A stretch of 54,885 bases of DNA from JACPLA01 sp035291905 (GTDB taxonomy: Bacteria; Bacteroidota; Ignavibacteria; UBA10030), in the NCBI GenBank assembly GCA_035291905.1, contig DATDRF010000255.1, positions 1 to 54,885 of the forward strand, written 5' to 3'. Every line of letters starts with the position of its first letter. Positions within the stretch are counted from its first letter, which is position 1. Made by a program: the position numbers and the translations under genes. The notes below the pieces were generated by a model that was not told the DNA's origin, did no database searches, and saw only the letters and a program-made list of their open reading frames with translations. Below are positions 9,105 to 16,856 of this stretch, piece by piece.

Positions 9105-10811
9105 ATGAACCGTGTTCATCGCATCGGTGTGTGTATTGTTGTCATCCTGCTCGGCGACCTTGCGGCGGGAACCCATCTTTGGGCTCAACAGACCGCCACG
9201 GGGAAAAGGGGGATGGTCGTATCCGCCGATTCCCTTGCCAGCACAGTCGGATTGGAGATACTGAAGAATGGCGGGAATGCAGTCGACGCGGCCGTAGGAG
9301 TGGGTTTTGCTCTTGCAGTGACATTTCCCGTTGCCGGAAACATCGGCGGGGGAGGTTTCATGGTGATAAGGCTTGCAGACGGGAGAACCACCACAATCGA
9401 CTTCCGTGAAAAAGCGCCGAGTGCTGCACGTCGCGATATGTTTCTGGACAAGAACGGCCACTTTGTATCATCCTTGAGCCAAAAAGGGACCCTTGCATCG
9501 GGGGTGCCGGGTTCGGTTGCCGGCCTCCTCCGTGCGTTGGATCAGTACGGCACCATGAAGCGAGGCGCGGTCCTTGATCCCGCAATCAGAGAGGCCCGCG
9601 CCGGGTTTGTGGTCAGAAACAGATTCTTTGCGCGCGAGTTGGCCGACGGATTTGGCGTTTTCAAGAGATTCCCCGAAGCCCTCAAGGTCTTCTCACGAAA
9701 TCAGCTGCCACTAGGGCTTGGCGATACGCTCAGGCAACCTGACCTTGCGAACACTCTTGAGATGATCAAGAGTCAGGGCAGGGAGGGGTTCTATGGCGGT
9801 GTGACGGCAGAACGTATTGTTGCAGAAATGAAAAGATACGGGGGAATCATCGGGAGTGATGACCTGAAGTCTTATTCTGCGGTTGAACGGCCTCCCGTCA
9901 AAGGATCGTACCGCGGTTACGATTTCTACTCAATGGGACCTCCGAGCTCGGGCGGAGCCGTTTTTGTAGAGATGCTTAATATTCTTGAGGCATTTGACCT
10001 GAAGAAAAGCGGCCGTGGGACGGTCGCAACGTCGACTCTCCTTGCAGAGACGATGAAGGTTGCTTATGCAGATCGGGCAGAGTTTCTTGGAGATCCGGAC
10101 TTCGTCGACGTGCCGGTGGATCGACTCGTCTCCAAAGATTATGCGTCGATCAGGCGGAAGAAGATCTCTCCGCGGCGTGCGACTCCGAGTTCAAAGATTT
10201 CTGCCGGAGCGATTCCTCGAAGCGAACCCACCGAGACGACCCACTATTCGATCATCGATCGGTGGGGGAATTGCGTCAGTGTCACAACGACTATTAATGA
10301 TTTCTTCGGCTGCGGCGTTATGGTTGAGGGAGCGGGGTTCTTTCTGAATAATGAGATGGACGATTTCTCAGCAAAACCAGGCACACCGAACCAGTTTGGG
10401 CTGATGGGCGGGGAGGCGAATGCCATTGAGCCCGGAAAGAGAATGCTGAGTGCGATGACGCCAACCGTCGTTTTGCGGGACAACAAGCCGTTCATGGTTC
10501 TTGGAACCCCCGGTGGTTCGCGCATCATTACAACGGTCCTGCAGATCGCGGTGAATGTCATCGACCATGGCATGGATCTGCAGAAGGCAATTGAAGCCCC
10601 AAGGATTCACCATCAGTGGCGTCCCGACACACTCTTCTATGAAAAGGGAGGCATGCCGAGCCAATTAAGAAGAGGATTGTCAGCAAGAGGATTCGCTCTG
10701 GTCGAACTGAAAGGGGAATACGGAAGGGCAGAAGGGATTCTCGTTGAACACGACGGGTCTTATGTCGGAGTCACGGACCGACGCGGGAATGGCGCTGCTG
10801 TCGGGTATTAG
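9105..10811 (+). CDS. ggt: Gamma-glutamyltransferase
   Basis: 568 aa with a signal peptide ending near LWAQQ, so it is periplasmic or exported. It hydrolyses or transfers the gamma-glutamyl group of glutathione and related compounds. The proenzyme cleaves itself before a Thr, here in TTHYSIIDRWGN (Thr ~378), giving large and small subunits. The N-terminal family signature (NGGNAVDAAVGVGFAL, GNIGGGGFMV) and the small-subunit motif GTPGGSRIITTVLQ are present. The length is normal. It sits between two transcription boundaries (ssb terminator and B12-riboswitch promoter) and is probably transcribed alone. Confidence 0.93.
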   Translation: MNRVHRIGVCIVVILLGDLAAGTHLWAQQTATGKRGMVVSADSLASTVGLEILKNGGNAVDAAVGVGFALAVTFPVAGNIGGGGFMVIRLADGRTTTIDFREKAPSAARRDMFLDKNGHFVSSLSQKGTLASGVPGSVAGLLRALDQYGTMKRGAVLDPAIREARAGFVVRNRFFARELADGFGVFKRFPEALKVFSRNQLPLGLGDTLRQPDLANTLEMIKSQGREGFYGGVTAERIVAEMKRYGGIIGSDDLKSYSAVERPPVKGSYRGYDFYSMGPPSSGGAVFVEMLNILEAFDLKKSGRGTVATSTLLAETMKVAYADRAEFLGDPDFVDVPVDRLVSKDYASIRRKKISPRRATPSSKISAGAIPRSEPTETTHYSIIDRWGNCVSVTTTINDFFGCGVMVEGAGFFLNNEMDDFSAKPGTPNQFGLMGGEANAIEPGKRMLSAMTPTVVLRDNKPFMVLGTPGGSRIITTVLQIAVNVIDHGMDLQKAIEAPRIHHQWRPDTLFYEKGGMPSQLRRGLSARGFALVELKGEYGRAEGILVEHDGSYVGVTDRRGNGAAVGY

Positions 10812-10814
10812 GCC

Positions 10815-10843
10815 TTGACTCTTGCGCTCCGGTTCTCTACATT
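10815..10843 (+). promoter_or_regulatory. Promoter of the B12-riboswitch transcript
   Basis: TTGACT (10815-10820), a 17-bp spacer, then TACATT (10838-10843), starting 4 bp after the ggt stop codon. The predicted start (~10850) lies just before the first conserved riboswitch bases. Confidence 0.5.
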
Positions 10844-10867
10844 TACACTGCTGTTGTTCTTTCACAA

Positions 10868-11075
10868 TTTGGTTTGGTGTCCCACCGCAAGGCGGGATGA
10901 AAAGGGAATTCCGTGCCTCGCTTCCAACGGCGAGAAATCGGAAGCTGCCCCGCAACTGTAGTCCCAACCCGGAGTATCGGGAAGGTCCTTGACAAAACCA
11001 CGTCACTGTTCACAGCGAACGGGAAGACAAGTCAAGGTTTGGGAAAGCCAGGAGACCTGCCAGACTAATGGAATT
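10868..11075 (+). ncRNA. Cobalamin riboswitch
   Basis: The conserved blocks occur in the family order: AAAAGGGAATTCCGTGC (10900-10916), then CGGAAGCTGCCCCGCAACTGT (10939-10959), and the B12 box AGCCAGGAGACCTGCC (11046-11061). A variable arm lies between the second block and the B12 box. Adenosylcobalamin binding normally lowers expression. The aptamer is followed by a terminator hairpin and then a BtuB-like receptor gene, so control is probably by transcription termination. The exact 5' and 3' edges are estimates. Confidence 0.95.
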
Positions 11076-11119
11076 TAGCCTTCGCGGGAAGGTCAGCTCA
11101 TGAGTTCTAGTTCGCTCAG

Positions 11120-11160
11120 GAAGCTCCGGTCTTTTTCCGAAGGCCGGAGCTTCTTTTTTT
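11120..11160 (+). terminator. Riboswitch expression-platform terminator
   Basis: GAAGCTCCGG (11120-11129) pairs with CCGGAGCTTC (11144-11153), followed by seven T's. It lies between the B12 aptamer and the receptor start, which fits a ligand-controlled terminator. Confidence 0.85.
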
Positions 11161-11183
11161 CCACTCATTCGAGGGAGTGAACG

Positions 11184-13103
11184 ATGAACCGATTTCTTGC
11201 CATTCTTGCCCTTTTTTCCGCTCTTAAAGCCCAGAATCAGAGCCGCGATTCGCTTTCGACCGTCTCCTTTCCCGATGTGGTCGTCACTGCGACAAGATCG
11301 ACGCTTTCCCTGACCGATTCACCCTCGCCGGTGGAGGTTCTTCAGTTTGACAATATCGGAATTGTTGGAGGCAATTCGGCCGATGAACTGCTCATGAGGG
11401 CCAATGGCATTCTTTTGCAGGATCTTGGCGGTGAGGGATCTCTCAAGACGGCTTCTCTGCGCGGAACCGCTACGCAGCATCTCCTCATCCTTGTCAACGG
11501 CATACGTCTCAGCTCGTTTCAGAATGGGCTCGTCGATTTGAGCCTTCTTCCACTCTCGGATATTGACCGCATTGAGGTTCTGCGCGGAGGAAGTTCGGCC
11601 CTCTATGGTGCGGATGCGATGGGCGGGGTGATCAATATTCTCACGAGATCGGCGGGCGAGGAACTTCGTGCAAAGGGAGAGGCAAGTGTGGGATCATTTG
11701 GCTTCAAGCGATGGATGCTGGAGGGAGACGGCAGGTTCGGATCGGCAGGTATACTCGCCGGGATCATCGTCGAAGAAGGGAGAGAGGACTTTCCCTTTTC
11801 AGTCACCCGGCCGGGGAGCCCCGACAGCTCATTGTATCGGAATAACGCGGATTTCCGTCGCAAACAAGGATATTTCCATGGAGACGTGAGCTTGGATCGC
11901 GGTTCAATTCTCTCATTCATGGCCCAGGCGGTACGTTCGGAAAGCGGCGTCCCCGGGCCGATCGATTTTCCCAGTCCACAAGCCCGCCAAAAAGATGAGA
12001 ATGCAAATATCCAGGTGGGTTTCCGAACCGATCGAGTAGGGGGGATCGATGTCGAAGTCCAAAGCTCGTTCCGTTACGGTCTGCAGAACTACCGTGACCC
12101 CAACCCGCTGTTTCCCATCGATACGTACTATCATAACTCGGCTGTCTCCATCAACCCGCAAATCCATGCTGTGCCGTTTGAGGGATTTCGCCTGACCGCC
12201 GGTGGCGAGCTTAGCGAAGCGAGCCTGCGCGGAGGAGACTTCGTGGGGATTGTCAGGAGAAAGCATCAGGCGCTCTATGTTTGCGGAGAGAATCAATTGT
12301 CCTTCGACAGGGCGTGGGGCGACAGGCTTTCCGTATTTGGCTCGGTTCGGTACGACGACTTTTCGGACGTGGATCGGGCCGTGACCCCGAAAGTCGGCCT
12401 CAATGTCCGCCTGCTTCGAGAAGGGGACGTCCGGTTGAGGGGATCTTTTGGCAGGAGTTTTCGCGCCCCATCGTTCAATGACCTCTACTATGTGGGATTC
12501 AATAATCCCTTCCTCAAGCCGGAACGGTCTGCCAATACGGACATCGGAGTTCTCTCGACCTGGGAAATGTTGGGCAGGCAGTCAATTGAAATCACATGGT
12601 ATTCGCTTCGCATCCACGACCGGATTGTTTTTGACCTCAATACCTTCAGGCCTGAGAACATCGGCCGATCCTCCTCAACAGGCCTTGAAGTGCACTATAC
12701 GGGTTTCCTGTTGGATGGGGGGCTGGCAATTACCGCAAACTACACATATACCGACACCAGGAAACTGAACAAAGATTCCGAAACAGATCCTACGTATGAC
12801 AAACATCTTCCTTTTATTCCGTCACATCTTTTCAATGTATCGCTGACGGCCTATGTCGGTTCGGTCACCCTTTCAGCATATCACTTCATTTCGGGAACTC
12901 GATTTACCAATAATGATAACTCGCAGTCTGTTCCGGCATACCGATTCACGAACCTCAGTGCCTCGGTACCATTCAGCGCGGCTGACATAGAATTTCGTTT
13001 TGGTGTGTCAGCAGAAAACATTTTCGATCATCGGTTTTCCGTTGTTCCAGGATATCCGATGCCCGGACGGCGGGTCAAAGCAGGGATCCGATTGGAATAC
13101 TGA
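11184..13103 (+). CDS. btuB: TonB-dependent receptor, probable vitamin B12 importer (BtuB-like)
   Basis: 639 aa. A signal peptide is followed by a TonB-box-like VVVTAT (~30-36). The plug domain (~45-160) carries DLGGEGSLKTASLRG, HLLILVNG and RIEVLRGGSSALYGADAMGGVINI, and a 22-strand-type barrel follows, ending PGRRVKAGIRLEY. Such receptors take up scarce ligands through the outer membrane using TonB energy. The cobalamin riboswitch directly upstream makes B12 or another corrinoid the likely ligand. The length and conserved FRAPSFNDLYY and NPFLKPERS motifs agree with the BtuB/CirA class. Substrate assignment is by context. Confidence 0.88.
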   Translation: MNRFLAILALFSALKAQNQSRDSLSTVSFPDVVVTATRSTLSLTDSPSPVEVLQFDNIGIVGGNSADELLMRANGILLQDLGGEGSLKTASLRGTATQHLLILVNGIRLSSFQNGLVDLSLLPLSDIDRIEVLRGGSSALYGADAMGGVINILTRSAGEELRAKGEASVGSFGFKRWMLEGDGRFGSAGILAGIIVEEGREDFPFSVTRPGSPDSSLYRNNADFRRKQGYFHGDVSLDRGSILSFMAQAVRSESGVPGPIDFPSPQARQKDENANIQVGFRTDRVGGIDVEVQSSFRYGLQNYRDPNPLFPIDTYYHNSAVSINPQIHAVPFEGFRLTAGGELSEASLRGGDFVGIVRRKHQALYVCGENQLSFDRAWGDRLSVFGSVRYDDFSDVDRAVTPKVGLNVRLLREGDVRLRGSFGRSFRAPSFNDLYYVGFNNPFLKPERSANTDIGVLSTWEMLGRQSIEITWYSLRIHDRIVFDLNTFRPENIGRSSSTGLEVHYTGFLLDGGLAITANYTYTDTRKLNKDSETDPTYDKHLPFIPSHLFNVSLTAYVGSVTLSAYHFISGTRFTNNDNSQSVPAYRFTNLSASVPFSAADIEFRFGVSAENIFDHRFSVVPGYPMPGRRVKAGIRLEY

Positions 13104-13126
13104 ACTCATTCATGAAGGGAGTCGCG

Positions 13127-13654
13127 ATGAAAAACCAACTGTTCCTCGGCATTGTCCTCATCTTTTCGGCTGCGTGCGCCCGTCTTTTTCCTCACCCGCC
13201 GAATGTCACTCCGGTTATTGCGATGGCCCTGGTCGGGGGTCTTTATTTGGACAAGAGAATCGGTTTCGTTATTCCCATCATGGCCCTTCTCTTGAGCGAC
13301 CTCGTCCTCGGCTTTCACGGCCTTATGCTTTACGTCTACGGGAGCGTTCTTCTCGTCGTGATCCTTGGAGCGTCTCTTCAGAGCAGGAAGAGTCCTGTTA
13401 CGATTGTCGCCGGCTCGCTTGTCTCTTCAATCTTGTTTTTCCTCATCACCAATGCCGGAGTCTGGCTCCAGGGCAGCGGAAAAGTGTATCCAATGACCTT
13501 CGACGGCCTTATGCTCTCCTATACAATGGGGATTCCATTCTTTCGAAATGCACTGCTCGGCGATCTCTTCTTTGTGGCTCTCCTGAGCGGACTTTTTGAG
13601 TTCGGGAGGAAATTTGTTATCGCCCCAAACCCCTCTTCCAATAAGAATCCGTAG
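13127..13654 (+). CDS. DUF6580-like small membrane protein, possible corrinoid/cobalt uptake component
   Basis: I prefer the ATG at 13127 because AAGGGA (13115-13120) precedes it; an in-frame ATG also exists at 13112. The ~175 residues form about five hydrophobic segments. The N-terminal ARLFPHPPNVTPVIAMAL block, followed by SDLVLGFHG and the FFLITNAGVW segment, matches the pattern I know for the DUF6580 family, which resembles ECF-transporter substrate-binding subunits. It follows the B12 receptor by 23 bp and is likely under the same riboswitch. An inner-membrane role in corrinoid or cobalt uptake is therefore plausible, but it is inference. Confidence 0.65.
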   Translation: MKNQLFLGIVLIFSAACARLFPHPPNVTPVIAMALVGGLYLDKRIGFVIPIMALLLSDLVLGFHGLMLYVYGSVLLVVILGASLQSRKSPVTIVAGSLVSSILFFLITNAGVWLQGSGKVYPMTFDGLMLSYTMGIPFFRNALLGDLFFVALLSGLFEFGRKFVIAPNPSSNKNP

Positions 13655-13728
13655 ACCCCGCCCATCGGCACTAAGTGTGACTGCAGGAACCGGAACGGAC
13701 GGTTTCTTGCAGAGGTTTTTGTCCGGCA

Positions 13729-13765
13729 AAATCAGGGTTTTTGCCTGATTTGTCTGTCTTTTTTT
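13729..13765 (+). terminator. Intrinsic terminator after the B12 uptake unit
   Basis: AAATCAGG (13729-13736) pairs with CCTGATTT (13744-13751); after GTCTGTC a run of seven T's follows. Confidence 0.6.
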
Positions 13766-13775
13766 GATCTGTTTG

Positions 13776-13804
13776 TTGTTCTCATTGTGAAATCATTCTA
13801 TATT
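13776..13804 (+). promoter_or_regulatory. Promoter of the first glutamate dehydrogenase gene
   Basis: TTGTTC (13776-13781), a 17-bp spacer, then TATATT (13799-13804). The start codon is ~49 bp further on. The -35 box is weak. Confidence 0.45.
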
Positions 13805-13852
13805 AACAACTGTTGATTTGTCCCCCCTCTTCTTTTATCTCATGGAGCCTCG

Positions 13853-15268
13853 ATGGTGCAGGGATCTCATGTGAGTTTTTTTGACACGGTGTGCCGCAAT
13901 TTCGACCGGGCCGCCACCTACACCGATCATCCCCAGGGTCTGCTCGACCAGATCAAAGTCTGCAACAGTATCTATCGATTTCAATTCCCCGTTCAGGTGG
14001 GAGATTCCTACGAAGTTGTTTCTGCATGGCGGGTGGAGCATAGCCAGCACAAGTTGCCCACGAAGGGAGGAATTCGGTACAGCGAAGCCGTGACCGAAGA
14101 CGAAGTGATGGCGCTCGCCGCGCTCATGACGTACAAATGCGCCATCGTCGATGTTCCTTTTGGAGGGGCAAAAGGAGGGATCAAGATTGATCCGAAGAAG
14201 TATTCAGTTGCCGAATTGCAGCGGATCACGCGGCGCTACACAGCGGAACTGGTAAAAAAGAAATTCATCGGACCGGGGATTGACGTCCCCGCGCCCGACT
14301 ACGGCACGGGCGCCCGGGAAATGGCGTGGATCATGGATACATATCAGGCCCTGACTCCCGACAGCATCGATGGGGCAGCCTGCGTCACCGGTAAGCCGAT
14401 CAGTCAAGGAGGGATTCGTGGGAGGAAAGAGGCGACGGGGCGCGGCGTCTATTTTGGCATTCGGGAAGCTTGCGACATCGTCGAAGATATGAAGGCAATC
14501 GGCCTTACAAAAGGGCTGGCGGGAAAACGGGTCATTGTCCAGGGATTGGGGAACGTTGGATATCACGCGGCAAAATTTCTGCAAGAGGGAGGTGCCGTCA
14601 TTGTTGCGTTGGCGGAGTACGAGGGAGCTATCCACAACCCGAAGGGCCTCGATGTCGACGAGGTTGTGAAGCACAGACACGATACCCGTTCGATCTTGAG
14701 TTTCCCCGGAGCCACGAATATTCCGAAGAGCCTCGATGCCCTTGAATTAGAGTGCGACATACTCATCCCCGCAGCGCTTGAGAACCAGATCACAGCAGAG
14801 AATGCACCCAGAATCAAGGCAAAGATGATCGGCGAAGCTGCAAACGGCCCGATCACAGCCGATGCGGATGAAATACTCAACGGGAAGAGGATCCTCATAC
14901 TTCCCGATATGTACCTCAATGCCGGCGGTGTCACGGTATCGTATTTTGAATGGCTCAAGAATCTCCAGCATGTGAGGATGGGACGCATGGGTCGGAGATT
15001 CACTGAACGTTCCATGGGACAGGTTTTTGATGTCATCGAGAAGGCAACCGGAAAGTCACTTTCGGATTCCCAGCGAAATTTGCTGGTAAAGGGACCGAAT
15101 GAAGAGGACCTTGTGAATTCCGGGCTGGAAGACACCATGATCAACGCACACAGGGAAGTCCGTGAGATCTGGAAGGGAACGAAGGGGATCGACCTCCGGA
15201 CTGCAGCATTCATCGATTCGATCAACAAGATTGCCACATCATACACGGAATTGGGCATCTTCCCGTAA
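13853..15268 (+). CDS. gdhA: Glu/Leu/Phe/Val dehydrogenase, probable glutamate dehydrogenase
   Basis: 471 aa. It interconverts glutamate and 2-oxoglutarate plus ammonia. The dimerisation/catalytic N domain has LPTKGGIRYSEAVTEDEV and the active-site Lys in TYKCAIVDVPFGGAKGG (Lys95). The NAD(P)-binding domain begins at GLGNVGYHAAKFLQEGGA (~227). This sequence class (hexameric, ~420-470 aa) is often NAD-linked. The N-terminus has a ~25-residue lead before the core. Cofactor use cannot be read safely. It sits 142 bp before a second, NADP-type glutamate dehydrogenase, and no terminator is seen between them. Confidence 0.9.
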   Translation: MVQGSHVSFFDTVCRNFDRAATYTDHPQGLLDQIKVCNSIYRFQFPVQVGDSYEVVSAWRVEHSQHKLPTKGGIRYSEAVTEDEVMALAALMTYKCAIVDVPFGGAKGGIKIDPKKYSVAELQRITRRYTAELVKKKFIGPGIDVPAPDYGTGAREMAWIMDTYQALTPDSIDGAACVTGKPISQGGIRGRKEATGRGVYFGIREACDIVEDMKAIGLTKGLAGKRVIVQGLGNVGYHAAKFLQEGGAVIVALAEYEGAIHNPKGLDVDEVVKHRHDTRSILSFPGATNIPKSLDALELECDILIPAALENQITAENAPRIKAKMIGEAANGPITADADEILNGKRILILPDMYLNAGGVTVSYFEWLKNLQHVRMGRMGRRFTERSMGQVFDVIEKATGKSLSDSQRNLLVKGPNEEDLVNSGLEDTMINAHREVREIWKGTKGIDLRTAAFIDSINKIATSYTELGIFP

Positions 15269-15410
15269 GACCGCGGACGAGGCTCTGATTCCCGTACTAA
15301 GGTTGTTGCAGTGCACCTCACCAATCAACACCATCACATGAACCCCGCGGGACCTGGCGACGCAATCATTGTTCTGTTCGTCGGCTCCCCTCTAAAGGAG
15401 AATGAACGTT

Positions 15411-16772
15411 ATGTCAGACTATGTCAAAGACTTCATGGCACACGTAAAATCCAAGAATGCAAATGAACCTGAGTTTCTTCAGGCGGTACAGGAGGTGGTC
15501 GAATCCCTGGGACTTGTACTCGACCGTTATCCGGAATACCGATCGGCAAAGCTGTTGGAGCGGATCGTTGAACCCGAGCGGGTTATTCTTTTCCGGGTTC
15601 CGTGGATGGACGATCAGGGTCAGGTCCAGGTGAATCGGGGTTTTCGAATTGAGATGAACAGTGCGATCGGGCCGTACAAGGGAGGACTTCGCCTCCATCC
15701 TTCGGTGAATCTGGGAATACTCAAGTTTCTTGCATTTGAACAGGTCTTCAAAAACAGCCTGACGACGCTTCCTATGGGCGGGGGAAAGGGCGGATCTGAT
15801 TTTGACCCGAAAGGAAAGAGTGACAACGAGGTCATGCGGTTCTGTCAGAGCTTCATGAGCGAACTCTTCAGACACATCGGACCGAATACCGATGTTCCGG
15901 CAGGCGATATCGGAGTGGGAGGGCGGGAAATCGGGTACCTCTTCGGACAGTACAAGAGGCTTCGGAATGAATTTACCGGCGTTCTGACCGGCAAGGGCTT
16001 GAACTGGGGCGGCTCATTGATTCGCCCGGAGGCAACCGGTTACGGCTCAGTATATTTTGCCGCTGAAATGGTGGGAACGAGAGGTGAAACGCTGCAGGGT
16101 AAGACTTGTCTCGTCTCAGGAAGCGGGAACGTCGCACAGTATACCGTGGAGAAATTGCTTCAATTGGGTGCGAAGCCCGTGACGTTGTCGGACTCCAACG
16201 GGTATATCCACGATCCTGAGGGGATCGACAAGAAGAAACTTGATTTTGTGATGGAGTTGAAGAATGTTCGCAGAGGACGGATCAAGGAGTATGCGGAAAA
16301 ATTCAAGACAGCCACGTTCAATGTCATTGATGGCAAAATGGATCATAATCCGCTGTGGACGCACAAGGCTCAGTGCGCTTTTCCAAGTGCCACGCAAAAT
16401 GAAATCAACGGCAAGGATGCCCAGAATCTGGTGAAGAACGGTGTCTACGTCGTGGCCGAGGGAGCAAACATGCCGACGACCATTGACGGCGTCAACGTGT
16501 TCCTCGATTCGAAGATCCTCTACGGCCCCGGGAAGGCCGCGAATGCGGGCGGGGTGGCGACATCAGGTCTCGAGATGGCTCAGAACAGCATGCGCTATTC
16601 ATGGACCCGTGAAGAGGTCGACAATCGCCTCCACATGATCATGAAGAGCATCCACAAGACCTGTGTCGACGTCGCCGAACGGTTCGGGACCCCCGGCAAC
16701 TACGTAAACGGCGCCAACATCGGGGGTTTTCTGAAAGTAGCTGATGCAATGATGGATCAGGGATTGGTTTGA
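15411..16772 (+). CDS. gdhA: NADP-type glutamate dehydrogenase
   Basis: I chose the ATG at 15411 because AAGGAG (15395-15400) sits 10 bp upstream; the in-frame ATG at 15402 is too close to it. The 453-residue product is close throughout to the enterobacterial biosynthetic enzyme: FLERIVEP-like segment, SAIGPYKGGLRLHPSVN, TTLPMGGGKGGSDFDPKGKS, DVPAGDIGVGGREIGYL and SLIRPEATGYGSVYF. It assimilates ammonia onto 2-oxoglutarate with NADPH. With the preceding, more distant paralog the cell has both enzyme classes side by side, suggesting separate assimilatory and catabolic roles. It is closed by a terminator. Confidence 0.95.
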   Translation: MSDYVKDFMAHVKSKNANEPEFLQAVQEVVESLGLVLDRYPEYRSAKLLERIVEPERVILFRVPWMDDQGQVQVNRGFRIEMNSAIGPYKGGLRLHPSVNLGILKFLAFEQVFKNSLTTLPMGGGKGGSDFDPKGKSDNEVMRFCQSFMSELFRHIGPNTDVPAGDIGVGGREIGYLFGQYKRLRNEFTGVLTGKGLNWGGSLIRPEATGYGSVYFAAEMVGTRGETLQGKTCLVSGSGNVAQYTVEKLLQLGAKPVTLSDSNGYIHDPEGIDKKKLDFVMELKNVRRGRIKEYAEKFKTATFNVIDGKMDHNPLWTHKAQCAFPSATQNEINGKDAQNLVKNGVYVVAEGANMPTTIDGVNVFLDSKILYGPGKAANAGGVATSGLEMAQNSMRYSWTREEVDNRLHMIMKSIHKTCVDVAERFGTPGNYVNGANIGGFLKVADAMMDQGLV

Positions 16773-16794
16773 CTTCCTGAGCTTTGTCAATTGA

Positions 16795-16824
16795 ATCGGA
16801 GTGGAGCGATCCACTCCGATTTTT
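16795..16824 (+). terminator. Intrinsic terminator after the glutamate dehydrogenases
   Basis: ATCGGAGTGGA (16795-16805) pairs perfectly with TCCACTCCGAT (16810-16820) around a GCGA loop, followed by TTTT. Confidence 0.88.
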
Positions 16825-16856
16825 GTTATAGGTGTTAGAACTTCGTACTACGTCCT

